Shown here: piece after piece, positions 1-10,689 of the stretch | How positions within the stretch are numbered: the stretch's first letter is position 1 | How the letters are laid out: every line of letters begins with the position of its first letter | Assembly: GCA_963575745.1 (NCBI GenBank) | Contig: CAUYUJ010014629.1 | Coordinates: 127,837 to 191,836 of the forward strand | Source: Prorocentrum cordatum | Taxonomy: Eukaryota > Sar > Dinophyceae > Prorocentrales > Prorocentraceae | Reading direction: 5' to 3' | Length of the DNA: 64,000 nucleotides | Made by a program: the position numbers and the translations under genes | The notes under the pieces: model-generated | Seen by the model: only the letters and a program-made list of their open reading frames with translations | Told to the model about the DNA's origin: nothing | The model's database searches: none

Positions 1-106
1 AACACCTGCAAGCAGCAGAGGAATCCGGCTCGCGGCTCGGATGGCATCGCGTCGCCATGGAGAACTGGCCACGATATCGACCGCGAGCAGCCCTGCCTGG
101 GGAGAC

Positions 107-235
107 CAAAAGGTACTGATATCGCTGCTCCCCGGACCTCTCCCCGGGGTGCGCTCCGACCAGAACTTCGAGGCGAACCCGGCGGTGGCGACGAGGGCCT
201 CCGAGGTGGCCCCAAAAAGGGGTAAACAGGGGAGG
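107..235 (+). repeat. Dispersed repeat R3, copy 1
   Basis: This stretch runs from CTGCTCCCCGGACC through a GTGCGCTCCGACCAGAAC block to GGTGGCGACGAGG and AGGGGTAGCGG. Recognisable copies of the same order of blocks lie at 21312-21430, 28318-28427 and 46137-46235. In copies 1 and 3 the repeat runs directly into a TCC tract, like a retroposon with a TCC tail. No coding potential was recognised. Confidence 0.55.
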
Positions 236-372
236 GGTAGCGGCGTGTCCGCCTCCGCCTCCGCCTCCGCCTCCGCCTCCTCCTCCTCCCCCCTCCTCCT
301 CCTCCTCCTCCTCCTCCTCCTCCGCCTCCTCCTCCTCCTCCTCTTCCTCCTCCTCCTCCTCGTCCACGTCCT
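236..372 (+). repeat. TCC-rich trinucleotide tract
   Basis: Pyrimidine-rich TCC/GCC repeats directly follow dispersed repeat R3. The long serine/leucine frame through it is a product of the repeat and not a gene. Confidence 0.85.
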
Positions 373-619
373 CGCCCCAAAAAGGGGACAACAGGGGAAG
401 GGTGGGGGGATGGGTGCCTCTTTCTCCTCCGACTGCCTGGGCCAGGGCGACCCCTGGGGCACCCCTCCCCAGAGAGAGGCAGGCCGCCGGGGGCCTGCGC
501 GGGGAGGCAGCCTCCGAGGCGGCCGACGACGGCCAAGCCGGGGAGGCGCTCGCCACCTGAGCGGCCGCGGTGCGCGCGGGCGGGGCAGGAGCAGTCAGCA
601 GCGACTCGACGCATCGGAT

Positions 620-1215
620 CGGAGGAGGAGGTTGAGGAGGCTGAGGGAGCGGAGGAGGAGGAGGAGGAGGAGGAGGAGGAGGAGGAGGAGGAGGAGGAGA
701 GCGAGGAGGAGGAGGAGGAGGAGGAGGAGGAGGAGGAGGAGGAGGAGGAGGAGGAGGAGGAGGAGGAGGAGGAGGAGGGAGGAGGGAGGAGGGAGGAGGA
801 GGAGGGGAGGAGGAGGAGGAGGAGGAGGAGGAGGAGGAGGAGGAGGAGGAGGAGGAGGAGGAGGAGGAGGGGGGAGGAGGAGGCGGAGGCGGAGGAGGAG
901 GCGAGGAGGAGGAGGAGGAGGAGGAGGAGGAGGGAGGAGGAGGAGGGCGGAGGAGGAGGAGGAGGAGGAGGAGGAGGAGGAGGAGGAGGAGGAGGAGGAG
1001 GAGGAGGAGGAGGAGGAGGAGGAGGAGGAGGAGGAGGAGGAGGAGGAGAGGAGGGAGGAGGAGGAGGAGAGGAGGAGGAGGAGGAGGAGGGGAGGAGGAG
1101 GAGGAGAGGAGGGAGGAGGAGGAGGAGGAGGAGGAGGAGGAGGAGGAGGAGGAGGAGGAGCAGGAGCAGGAGCAGGAGGAGGAGGAGGAGGACGAAGAGG
1201 GGGGGACGAGGAGGA
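620..1215 (+). repeat. Long GGA purine tract
   Basis: About 600 bp of nearly uninterrupted GGA/GAG triplets with occasional GGGA, GCG and GCA variants. It is open in several frames on both strands, giving only poly-Arg/Glu/Gly or poly-Ser/Pro/Leu. It lies about 30 bp beyond the 3' (C-terminal) end of LINE-A, so it may be the element's tail or its target. Homopurine mirror tracts of this kind can form triplex DNA. Confidence 0.9.
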
Positions 1216-1246
1216 GTTTTGACGAGCGCCCTGCCAGCCACCAGCA

Positions 1247-3974
1247 TTACTCCCTGATGGGGATTGACTCCACCCGAATGCGTTCCTTCGGGTGCCAGCC
1301 GCGCTCCACCCTGGACCAATACTCCGCTGCCTTGGCGAGTGGGCGGGTGCACTCATGGCGGAGCTGCTTAAATTGTCCGAGGGCCGAAAACGCTTTGCAG
1401 CGGGTGCAGATACTTAAGATCTGATCGTTCGAGCACTCGAGCGCCAGACACGAATGACCCCGTTCAATCACCGAACGGGCAACCAGAGGCAGGTCTCCTG
1501 CGCAGCCGTCGCACGAGGGGCGCGCAGCTTGCCTGCGAAATCTGAGACAACGATTGCACCTCCAAAAAGACTTGACCCAAACCCAGACATGCTCTCCCTC
1601 AGGCGCCACCGCCCCAAGGCGGTGAGGGCGAGGAGGAGCGATGTAGGGAACGTCTGCGAGGCCCAGACGGGGCCAAGAAACGAGAACTTTGGCCGCAAGG
1701 CGCGAGACTGTGCGCGACACCTTGAGCTGCCAGTCCAGCTTTGTCTGCTGCTCATCAGAACACATGGGGTGAGCAACGGCCCCAAGCTTGGCTGATCGAT
1801 CAGCCTCGTCGTTCCCGATTTTAAAGAAACGATCTTCGGGGGAGAGATCGTCCGACTCGGCCACATGGGCCTTCACCTTGAACAAATCAGAAAAACGGGT
1901 CCCCAAAACATTAATCATGAGGCCCGAGTAGGGCCTCTTGTACGACAGCTTCTTAGAACGGTCGAACTTAAAGGCCCTACAAACATTCAGACAGTCTGTG
2001 TACCCTGGAGCAGGGTCAGTGAGGCAAAGACTAGAATAAGCTAGAGCACCGAACTCGGCCGCCTGAGGGGTCTGAGGAAACCGATCCCACAGGGGGGACC
2101 AGGCTCTAAGCTTCAAAACCTGCTGAGAATCGAAAACCGCTATGCCCCACCCTGCCCTGCTTAATTCTTTCACTACGTGCTTCTGACAAGAACCATCCAT
2201 GAAAACATAAGAACCAGAAAACAGTTGCTCATCTTCATGTTCTTGATCAACCTCCCATCGAAACTCTGGAGCACATTCAGGAACAGGACGGGGGTGAAGG
2301 TCCCCAGGATGTGGGAAGAGACCCTTGGTGAACAAAATCCAATCCTCCATGGAACACGAAGCAGGGTCAATCTCATTGGCCGCCTGCAACACATCGGGAT
2401 CTACAATTTCCTGTCTGAGCTCCGCGACCTCAGGGTCAAGACAAACCCAAAGCCTGTGGAACATCGAATCCGAGGGCCCGCCGCACAAAGCGCAGCTGGT
2501 GTCCTGGAGTTGGTAACCACACTGGGTCGCACGCTCCTTGGTCCAGCAGGCACCGCAGACGTTGGCTCTGATCGAGCCTTTCTCGAACGGCGTGTATTTC
2601 GAGCTGCTGAGGTCGCGAATCACAGAATCGTAGCATAGCCTGGCACCAACTCCGAGCTTCTCGCCTGACAGCCTGCACAGTTGACGAATGACAGCTTCCC
2701 GCAGAAGGTTCTTGATCAATCTGGGGGAGGAGGTCGCGAGAGAGAAGGTGACGCCAAGGTCGTTCGTCATCTGCGCGTAGCTGGGCATGCTCCAGCCGAT
2801 GCGCTTGAGGGACAGAAACATAGCACCTATGGGGCCCCGCACCTGCCGCCACGCAGCTGGCGGGTTGGCCAACGTCTGAGTCCAAGCGTCGCGTAGACCC
2901 GCGAAGCCTAGAGCAAAGGGAGTCTGCTGAACCTGGGCATCCCACAATTCCCTGGAATATCTGGCAACCGGAGAAATAGCAGCATGATAAACTGGGTCCC
3001 CTTCCAGAATACACAGCGAAGTAAGGGACCTGGACCCCGCCGAAGGTTTGACAGACTTCCCAAAACCAGATCGTAACATTCCCAACTCATAATCGGAAAC
3101 TCCATAAACCTCTGAACCGTAAGTAACTGGTGCCAGCGGCCCTGAAACAAAAATCCTGCGAGTGTGCCGGCCTAGAGCTTGACGAGCTTTCAGCACCCGT
3201 CGGCAGCGTGCTCTAAACTGAACCTGTCTAGCCTGAGCCTTCCTACCCCGACCTTTGGTGCGGCGAGCCTTCCCGGCACCGTCGTCGACCCCGAGGTTGA
3301 TGGCAGAGCTGGTGTCCGCCGAGGGGCCGCCGTACGCTCCGAGAAACGACTTCATCTCCTGGCCTACGTCGGCGTGAGAAGCCACTACTGCCGCCTTATC
3401 GGTAGATATGGTAGCCTCCATATCGGTCCCCAGGGCCACCAGGAGGTCCACCGAGGCCCGCTTCAAAGACGACACGACCGATTTCGAAGTCCCCGAACCC
3501 GACAGCCCATAGTCGTCTATATAAATGTCTAAGGAGACCTGCTTGGGGAGCCTGATGAGATCCACGGTTGGGATGATGTAAACCCTGACGCACGATGTCG
3601 CTATGCTACAACCCGCAACCACCCCATGCGTGGCGAAGTGAGGTCCATGAAGAAGACCTCCTAGCGATATGAAACGAGCCCCACGATAAGCCCTATTAGA
3701 TACTCTGGCGATCTGCATCGGGAAACCGAGCAACTGGCAACGGTCGAGGAGCTTGGGAAGCCAAATCGTTTCGTAGAACTTACATAGGCCCCACAAGACT
3801 TTACAACAACTCATCCCTCGACCGACGATATGTTCGCTCTTAACTCCCTGACGATACACCACGTCCGAAGCTGAATTGAACGAGCCTGATGCCAAATAGA
3901 GACGCTGGTGCTCGGCTTCCCATCGCTCTGCGTAAGGGCGCCGAGCGCGAGCCCACAGCCTGTAGAGTGCCGAG
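1247..3974 (-). CDS. LINE-A RT palm, RNase H and Cys-rich C-terminus
   Basis: Continuation of the LINE-A polyprotein. RT motif B is HGVVAGCSIAT and motif C is IYIDDYGLSG (about 3510-3528). The motif-A region reads WGLCKFYE, where related elements are expected to carry Asp at the Gly position (codon near 3788-3790), which would abolish catalysis. RNase H spans roughly 2250-1780 with the acidic set D in VFMDGSC, E in AAEFGAL, D in YTDCLNV and D in GNDEADRSAK, plus the His of KVKAHV. The C-terminus has paired Cys motifs (CNRCLRF, CDGC, CTRCKAF and a final HECT), probably zinc-binding. The first in-frame Met is at 3895, but homology starts upstream at ~3974, so that Met is not a real start. Confidence 0.8.
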
Positions 3975-6024
3975 AAAAAACCCTATCGGGCGGTAGCCTC
4001 CTGCAGGCTTCGGAAGCAGTGACGTGAGCAGCACCTGGGCGGGGTGGGGCAACAGACTGGCGGCCTCCATCATCGAAAACATGGTGCTGACGGCAATCAG
4101 CAAGTCGGGATGCATAAGGGCGAAATGCCGCATGTGAAACCCATCAACGCTGGAAGCCGCGCCTAAAGCATAAGCCCCACTCACAGCTATCAGATCGTCC
4201 GCCGAGAGAACATCCAAAGGCTCCAAGAACTCGAGAGGCTCCTGATCCTCGGGCGGCGGGTGCGAGGCAGACTCCCAGAGAGCCCCGAAACGTTCCCCTT
4301 CCGACTTCAGGAGGGACATGGGATCCGAGAGGACCAGGCCGTCGGCCGACAGCGTGGTCGTGGCCACCCAGGGCTTCAGCTCGCGAGTCCAGCGGCGGGC
4401 GTTTTTTCCCCCTTTGTCGACGCCGTCCAAAAGCCAACTACGCCACTCCTTTAGCGAACGCTGTGAGGAAGACTTAGCATACTCTGCTAATCTAGGTTCG
4501 AGTTGAGCGTGAAACTCTCGAAAACGTGACTCGTCTTCGCAAACATCCTGAAAACCATGGAGGAGTTCGCACCCAAGACGATAATCTTCTTGAAACCCTT
4601 CCCAAGCACGTTGGACATGAGGAGGGGGCTCCAGAAAGTGGGCCCTATAACGCTTAAACGCTCCGGAAGCTCCAGAGTCAAAAGCCCCCAAGATGAATCT
4701 CGTAGTCCTGGACAGCCACCTACCAGCAACAAGACCAGGATCACGAGTCGGGGGGCGCGAATCTTTCTCCAGAGCCGAAACCCAGGCCAAACGAGGCCGC
4801 CGTCCGCGGGAGCCCCAAATGATGAGCTCCGTCTGAAGGACCCTGGATGACTCCCACTCAGCAGCATCAGCCCAAACTCGGTACAAAACGTCAAGGTGCT
4901 TCTGAATTTTGGCTCTGGACTCGCGCCTCTGGATAAGCTCTCGCCCTTCACGGGCGCAGTCCAAAACGTGAGCGTGATCCTCCGTGCACGGCGCGGGGCC
5001 AGTCGGGCACTCCGCTGGCAACTTCGGCGGTCGGAGGAAAGTGAGGGCCTTAAGCTCAGCCAACTGCGGGCGGAAGAGAATGCGCGCGGGCGTGTGCGTC
5101 TTGATGTCGCTATCGAGGGCGGCGGTGACTTCCTGAATGCAACGGGTAAAACCTGACGATAGCACAAAATAGTCCAGGACTCGTAAACCCCCAGTACTAG
5201 AACATGTGCCGATATCAGGGTATATAACATTCGCCTTCAGATACCCAGGGACTCCCGAGGACACCAGGACATCTGGAATCATAGTGAAGTCGCCACCTAT
5301 CACATTAGGACCCTCGTAGAGCGAGTGCCTGGCCGAGACGGCCGCCAGTATGTCAAGATTCCTGCTTGTAAGTTCTTCGCTGTCGTACGGGTAAACCGAT
5401 GAGACCAAAACCGTAACGGCCCCTGGCACCTGGACGATTCCACTCATAGCCCTGGACGGGACGACGATCGGGCCGAACTCGGGATCGTGAAAGCCCAGGA
5501 AGGAGCGGACCAAAATTGCGACACCTCCCGAGGTGCCTCCTGCAGCGGTTCTGATAGCTGGATTGAAACGAGATTTCCAACCCCTCTTGAGTGCCCATTG
5601 TCCTGCCTTGGCTACGTCGTCGTCCGATACGATGTGGTGCTCTTGCACGAGAACGATGTTTGCAGACGTGGTTACAAGCCACGCCTCGATGGAAGACCAA
5701 CTCGTACAGTTCACCGTTTCGATCGACAACTGGAACGCGCAATCAGGGCAAGGGGGCACAGATAAGAAATTCGAGGGGTCAGAGGGTAAGCCGTCTCCTG
5801 GGGGCAACCTAAAAAACCTGGAGGCGACGGCAGATGCCTCAGAGCTGGCCCCACACGCATGGTGAAAGGCCTCACCCGTCGACCCCGAAGTCACCGCCGA
5901 TGACCAGGTACTCCCAGTCGATTTTGACCAATGTGATTTCGAAACCTGGTCGGGCTCCAGTGGGGATGAGGGAATAGTAGCCGCTGGACTACCTTCAGCA
6001 CGTGTGTCATGTCCCCCCTGCCAG
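3975..6024 (-). CDS. LINE-A endonuclease and RT N-terminal part
   Basis: APE-type (EEP) endonuclease followed by the RT fingers. In order: an Asn in TVNCTSW, the metal-binding Glu in LVQEHH, a VIGGDFTMIPDVL block (the usual GDFN, here GDFT), LDYFVLSS (the usual IDYF position) and KTHTPARI (replacing the common SDH). RT begins at VDGFHMRHFALMHPDLL and LLPKPAGGYRPIGFF. The frame stays open upstream to 7106, overlapping ORF1, but has no credible start there. It breaks at an A6 run (3975-3980 on the plus strand, T6 in sense), after which the RT continues in the next frame. A five-base run would restore a conserved SALYRLW stretch. The nick-then-reverse-transcribe role is standard for this family. 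Confidence 0.75.
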
Positions 6025-6043
6025 CTAGGCGCTGGCAGGGGGG
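6013..6043 (-). other. Perfect hairpin over the ORF1 stop codon
   Basis: A 13-bp perfect inverted repeat (6013-6025 and 6031-6043) with a 5-nt loop. The TAG stop of ORF1 falls at the stem-loop junction. The C6/G6 ends of the stem include the run whose length sets whether ORF1 is in frame with the endonuclease. It could be a frameshift or readthrough signal, or just a structure prone to indels. Confidence 0.75.
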
Positions 6044-7170
6044 CCTCCTTCTGCAAGTGGACCGAGAATTCGATCTGCAGCACCGAGGAGGTCCGTAGCT
6101 GATGCCGAGGCCGACGCAGAAGGTGGCGCCCCCGACGACGCCGCTGAGGAGGTCCCCTCGCCTCCTGCGCTCGAAGGCGGCGCCGCCTCAGGCTTGGTAC
6201 CCCCGCCGTCGTCCCCAGGTGCCGCTGCTGCAGCCGCCCCTTCAGCACCAACCTTACGTTTTTTGCCCAGCTTGCCGACATGAGCTGCGTGGGCCTTCTT
6301 GAGCTCGTCGAACTTCTTCTTCGCCTCTCCGAACAGCTGGCGTGCCGATGCCTGGATGGCCTCCTTGAGCTGGGTCGTGCGCTTCTCCAGCTCCTTGGCG
6401 TCGGCCTCCTGCACCTCGTACACCGAGCTGTCGATGCCGAACACCTCCTCCATGTTGGACATGTCCAGAAAATCACTCTCGCCCGACAAAAGGTCCTGGA
6501 GTGACACGCGTGCCTTCGGCTGGGCCGCTGGAGGAGGACAAACCTGAGTGCGCAGCTGCTCCACCAATGACTGGTACTTGCCAACCTCTGCGGCCAGCTC
6601 ACGACGAAGAGAACCGATGGACTCCTTCTTGTCATGGAGCCAGATCTGCCACTTAGTATACTGATCCAGATCATGCTGAAGCTTCTTCTCGAGCTGCTTG
6701 ATATGACGGTCGACCTGGTACGCCTGAGCCTGAAGCGGCACAGGAGCATCACCGACTCGGCGCTTGTCGAGGCGATGCTGGAGGGCCGTGGCGGCCGACG
6801 AGTTGCCCATCTTCTTGTGGAGGGAGATGAACTGCAGCAGCTCCTCCTCGGACAGCTTGTCCTCGTCGCCGGCCACTGGCGGGGGGCTGGTGCCTCCCTG
6901 GAGGCCCACGGGCAGGGCCGCCGACGTGGCACCACTGGCTGCCCACTTGTCCCAGTCCGCCCAGGGGGCAGCCCAGCCGCCGCTGGGCGGCTGGGGCGCC
7001 GCTGCCTCCACCTCCTTGCGCTTGCCGTGGCACTGCTTGCAGAACCAGTAGCGGGCCAGGTTCTTGCCACAGCCGCAAGCGCAGCACTTCCAGTAGCCAT
7101 TCGCATCAGAATCTCGCCAAGGAGGAGGGCCCGCAGCAGACCAGCCTCCGCGACGATGTGGCGGCGCCAT
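6025..7170 (-). CDS. LINE-A ORF1-like protein with Cys zinc finger (381 aa)
   Basis: Probable nucleic-acid-binding N-terminal protein of LINE-A. It starts at an ATG at 7170 and ends at TAG (6027-6025). Near residues 25-50 a C-C-x-C-x-C cluster and FCKQC form a Cys zinc-binding motif beside basic residues. Residues ~125-190 are charged and likely coiled coil (KQLEKKLQHDLDQYTKWQ), and a second charged helical region follows at ~235-290 (LEKRTTQLKEAIQ). The C-terminal third is Ala/Gly/Ser/Pro-rich low complexity. The stop lies inside a perfect hairpin (6013-6043). The endonuclease frame has no usable Met after this stop, so the two may once have been a single polyprotein. Similar zinc-finger plus coiled-coil ORF1 proteins are known from LINEs; the assignment rests on position and layout. 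Confidence 0.7.
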   Translation of the reverse strand: MAPPHRRGGWSAAGPPPWRDSDANGYWKCCACGCGKNLARYWFCKQCHGKRKEVEAAAPQPPSGGWAAPWADWDKWAASGATSAALPVGLQGGTSPPPVAGDEDKLSEEELLQFISLHKKMGNSSAATALQHRLDKRRVGDAPVPLQAQAYQVDRHIKQLEKKLQHDLDQYTKWQIWLHDKKESIGSLRRELAAEVGKYQSLVEQLRTQVCPPPAAQPKARVSLQDLLSGESDFLDMSNMEEVFGIDSSVYEVQEADAKELEKRTTQLKEAIQASARQLFGEAKKKFDELKKAHAAHVGKLGKKRKVGAEGAAAAAAPGDDGGGTKPEAAPPSSAGGEGTSSAASSGAPPSASASASATDLLGAADRILGPLAEGGPPASA

Positions 7171-7296
7171 GGCAGCGGGCGCCGAGGGATGCGGGAGATT
7201 GCCTCTGATTCAGTCGTCTCCCGCGGGGAGACGAAACCTCAAGCGCCTCGGGACGGCACAGAGGCAGGCCCAAAAAAATCGGGCCCCAGTTGCTTG

Positions 7297-7490
7297 AGGG
7301 GGACGAGGAGGAGGAGGAGGAGGAGGAGGAGGAGGAGGAGGAGGAGGAGGAGGAGGGGTAGGAGGAGGAGGAGGAGGAGGAGGAAGACGAGGAGGAGGAG
7401 GAGGAGGAGGAGGAGGAGGAGGAGGAGGAGGAGGGGGAGGAGGGGGAGGCGGAAGCGGAGGAGGAGGAGGAGGAGGAAGAGGAGGCCAGG
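7297..7490 (+). repeat. GGA tract upstream of LINE-A
   Basis: GGA/GAG triplets with a few TAG and GAC interruptions, ~125 bp outside the 5' end of LINE-A ORF1. Apparent ORFs on both strands are repeat artefacts. Confidence 0.9.
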
Positions 7491-7499
7491 ATGCAAAAA

Positions 7500-7960
7500 G
7501 CATCGCCTCGTCGGGATATCAGAATCGCATCGGATCGGGCCGGCCAAGATCGATGCCGAAGTCGGATCGATCGGATCGGAATGGGCTGGGCAGGTCGCTC
7601 AACTGACACGCAGCCAAGACCAAGATAAGATCAGACCGAAGTGATTCGGAAATCTCTGGCAGCTGGCAGTGTCGCGGGCGCCGCGGTCGTTCCAGGACGC
7701 TCTGGAACACTGCAGATCGCTCTATGCTCGTCTGAGTGGGAACCATAGGGGAGACTGGCTCAGGGGCGGGGGAAGAAAGCTTGAGTCGGCGATACATCGC
7801 CGATAAATCTGGGATGAACCCCTGACGGCGAATGCGCAGGCTCCTGGGCGGAGTGGGCCAGCAGACACCCTTCGGCGATGAATGCGCGGTTGGGGGGTCG
7901 ACACGTTCCCCCCACGGGCCCGTCCCCCCCGGAACGCTGCCCCTGGGGAGCGATCTCTAC
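7500..7960 (+). repeat. Dispersed repeat R4 region
   Basis: Two blocks recur elsewhere. The GGATCGG-rich block at 7505-7600 resembles 29355-29445 (CGGATCGGGCYGGCC followed by a CGAT-rich run). The block at 7783-7935, from the CATCGCCGATA core to GTCCCCCC, resembles 21705-21860. No protein-coding signal was seen. Confidence 0.5.
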
Positions 7961-8340
7961 TTGTCGTGGGCCTGCTGGCGCTCTGTTCTCCTGGAGAAGA
8001 GAGGAAAACAAAAAAAACAAACAAACAAAAAACTACCCCATCAACAGCAAAGCATTGTCAAGCGTCAAGCGGAGCTCCATGCCACGACTGGAGCATCGGG
8101 GGCCCATGGCCGCACGTTAGACGCAGTCCTCGGACCTGAAGCAAAATGCAGCAGGAGGAAGCGGAGCCGTCATTGAGACGTGGCTCACGGGACGAAAAAA
8201 AAATCCGCGAGTGTCTCACACCCCGCCAGCTGGAGGAACCACCGTCCGCAGGTCCACGAACGACTTCTTGCTATAACAAAAAAACTACGAAACGCAACCC
8301 ATGTGCTGCACTGATGCCCAACTCGATGATTTGTGCCGCC

Positions 8341-8830
8341 TTCTCGCCTTTTCGCTTCCGATGCGCTTCTGGGGCCTAAAGACGGCCCCACGAGGACGCA
8401 AGAAAAACCCAAGAGGGGCCCAGGGTCTCCAAGACGGCCCCAATAGTGCCCAAGATCGGCCCAAGATCGTCGCTAGAGGCCCCCAAGAGGCGACTTTGAT
8501 GGCCCCAGGGAGGGGGGGCACCAAACTATACGATTAGGTCGGGCGTGTCCTCCTACAGGCGGATTGTGGACGAAAAATTGAAAATAGCTTTTTATGTGTA
8601 TATAGATATACATATAAGCTCAAGAAGTTCAAACATATACTCATCAAAACGCACCCATCTTATCTTTTACTAGCATTGCATACTCCTCTTCACCGACGCC
8701 CTCCAAGATGGTCCCAAGAGGCCCATCCAAGGCCCCCACCGGGCCCCCAAGAGAGCCCCTAGAGGGCCCCAAGACCCCCTGTAAAAGAGCCCCGAGAGGA
8801 TCCTGAGACCTCCCAGAAGAGTCCCCAGAG
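8341..8830 (+). repeat. CCAAGAGGCC-type array A with CGCCTTTTCG box
   Basis: Degenerate 10-15 bp repeats of the CCCAAGAGGCCC/CCAAGACGGCCC type occupy 8383-8510 and 8697-8830, separated by a truncated miniature element. At 8341-8366 sits a box with CTCGCCTTTTCGCTTCCGA, closely matched at 17863-17894, 27862-27893 and 58738-58772 next to other arrays of the same type. Confidence 0.6.
8534..8690 (+). mobile_element. Miniature element F1, copy a (3' truncated)
   Basis: The left end begins TTAGGTCGGGCGTGTCCTCC and runs into GGATTGTGGACGAAAA, as in full copies. A TA-rich centre follows, and the right half stops before the terminal inverted repeat. It carries no ORF. Confidence 0.7.
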
Positions 8831-8869
8831 GGCTGCGATGTTGAGGGTTCTGTCCTCGTCCTGGTTGCC

Positions 8870-9660
8870 TCCCTCCTTCTTCTCCTCCTCCTCCTCCTCC
8901 TCCTCCTCCTCCTCCTCCTCCTCCTCCTCCTCCTCCTCCTCCTCCATTCCTTTTCCTTATAGATAAGTCCTCCTTGTCGCACCCCGAGGCCAGCTTTTAG
9001 GGCGAGCCGGGCGTTTCGCCTGAAACTTCGTCGCCATTTATGACACAGAAGCTCAAAACGTGACAACAGCTTCAAAGATGGAGGGCGGGTGGTTTTCAAA
9101 ATGTGGCTCTCACCTTAGCACCGCGCACATTGTTTAAAAAAATGCAAGAGCTTCACGGATTGAGGGTGGTTCCTTTTCAAAATGTGGCTCTCGCCTTGGC
9201 GCCGCGCACATTCGTCTTCAAATTTGCAAGAGCTTCACGGATTGAGGCCAGTTCCTTTTCAAAATGTGGCTCTCCCCTTGGCGCCGCGCACATTCGTTTT
9301 TTAATTTGCAGAGTTTCACGGGGTCCCATGATCAACTTACCAGAAATGGTGTTTTGGAGAGATTCAGGATGATGCGGGCGCAACAGTTATGGAGATTCGC
9401 TGTGTTGAAGGTTCTGGCACGGTTCTGGATCGTCAAGACGCAGCAGTCAGGTTAATTCGTGGCATCCAGAGAACAATGTTTTGGCACGCTTCAGGATCCT
9501 CAACCTGTCGTCTTCCAACGATGCAGTTCCCTCAATGGGAATGAACCGTTGTAGGGGCCTATGAAGAGGGAGCTTGGAGGGAGGGTGAATTCCAACATCG
9601 TTCATGATTCTTGGGCTTCCACTAGTCCTCCTCCTCCTCCTCCTCCTCCTCCTCGTCCTT
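8870..9660 (+). repeat. Dispersed 0.8-kb repeat L, copy 1, flanked by TCC tracts
   Basis: A long repeat whose inverted counterpart lies at 41158-42080. Matching parts include the CTTTTCCTTATA/GCACCCCGAGGC segment next to the tract, an internal tandem array (9100-9330) with ~75-bp units around AATGTGGCTCTCGCCTTGG, and the segment ending GTAGGGGCCTATGAAGAGGG. Both copies have a TCC/GGA tract at each end (here 8876-8945 and 9626-9720). No conserved reading frame is visible. Confidence 0.8.
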
Positions 9661-9984
9661 GCCCTCATCGTCTTCCTTCGTGGTCGTCGTCATCGTCGTC
9701 GTCCTCCTCCTCTTTCCCTCGCCCCCACGCGGGCCCCATGGATGGCTCGAAGAGGCCTTTCAAGGCCCTCCCCTTGCTCAAAAAATCTCTCTGTTCAGCC
9801 TGGTTGTCGGCTTTGTTTCACCGTATGTGTCTCTTCGTTTACTTTCCAGTCAGATCTCATGGGCAGGTTTTGTGAATGGGCTGGTGGGGATACGCGAATC
9901 TCAATCGTAGACCAAAATTACAAATCCCCACAAGGACCGCCCGATCGGCGCGCATCGGCCTTTACACGAAGCGCTTATTCTTCA

Positions 9985-10290
9985 ACGCCCGGGAAGGCGC
10001 CGGGAAAGGCGCCGAAACAACGTTGGGGAGGCGTCGGAAGGCCGTCGGGAAAGGCGTCGGGAAGGACGTCGGGAAGGCAGTCGGGAAGGGCGTCGAGAGG
10101 GGCGTCGGGTAGGGCGTCAGGTATAGCGTCGTGTAGGGCGTCGGGAAAGGCGTCGGGTACTACAGAGTGGGGAACAGAGTCGGGAAGGGCGTCGGGGAGG
10201 GAATCGAGGAGAATGGCGTCGGATAAGGTGTCGGGAAGGACATCGGGAAGGGCGTCGGGAAGACCGTGGGCAAAGTGTCGGGAAAGGTAT
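9985..10290 (+). repeat. GGCGTCGGGAAG minisatellite
   Basis: About 25 imperfect copies of a ~12-bp unit, GGCGTCGGGAAG. The unit length is divisible by three, so it stays open as Gly-Lys-Ala-Ser-like on plus and Pro-Asp-Ala-Leu-like on minus; both are repeat artefacts. Confidence 0.85.
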
Positions 10291-10689
10291 CCTTCCGCCG
10301 GATTCCGCCGGGGGAACCGCCCCCGTTTGACATCCGTCGCCTTCCGCCGAGGAAGAAATGGCAAGCGCGCCATGCACGCATGGCTACATTCGCACGTATA
10401 TACAATACACACGGCTGCAAAAGGTCTTCGCGCCATGCACACTGGCCTTCTAAAATTCGCGCCCAGGCGGAACGAGAGAGGAGGGTGAACTAGGGCAACT
10501 AATTCCCAAACGTCTCCAACGAGAACCGTGACGTGCCCGGCACCCTCCCCCCCCTCCGGTAAGGGCCATGCTCCCGAGAGGATGAAGAAACGGGCTCTAA
10601 CCTCACCTGGGCCTAATTAACCCCCCCTCTACGTACCATCGACTGTGATACACCGCGGCCCTTCCCGCGCGGAAGGCACCCGGGAGCGC

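Larger units (their letters stand above)
1247..7170 (-). mobile_element. LINE-A: non-LTR retrotransposon (ORF1-EN-RT-RNase H)
   Basis: A near full-length LINE-type element on the minus strand. The domain order is ORF1 with a Cys zinc finger (7170-6025), APE-type endonuclease (~5.7-5.1 kb), RT fingers/palm (~4.2-3.4 kb), RNase H (~2.25-1.78 kb) and C-terminal Cys clusters. Coding runs through three frames. Both frame changes can be explained by one extra base in a homopolymer: C6 at 6013-6018 at the end of ORF1, and A6 at 3975-3980 in the RT. GGA tracts lie outside both ends (620-1215 and 7297-7490). The RT motif-A aspartate appears to be lost, so the copy is probably inactive even if the frames were intact. 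No poly-A tail or clear target duplication was identified. Confidence 0.85.

Noticed and set aside
41-1356. Long open frames through the 0.2-1.2 kb region on both strands
   Set aside because: They are translations of GGA/TCC tracts (poly-Arg/Gly/Glu or poly-Ser/Pro/Leu) with no domain.
2000-2260. RNase H domain as a host gene
   Set aside because: It is in one frame with the RT YIDD motif and the C-terminal Cys clusters, so it belongs to LINE-A.
3840-7106. The upstream part of the 1088-codon minus frame, overlapping ORF1, as a real N-terminus
   Set aside because: Before ~6020 this frame is an Arg/Ser-rich shadow of ORF1, which has the zinc finger and coiled coil in its own frame.
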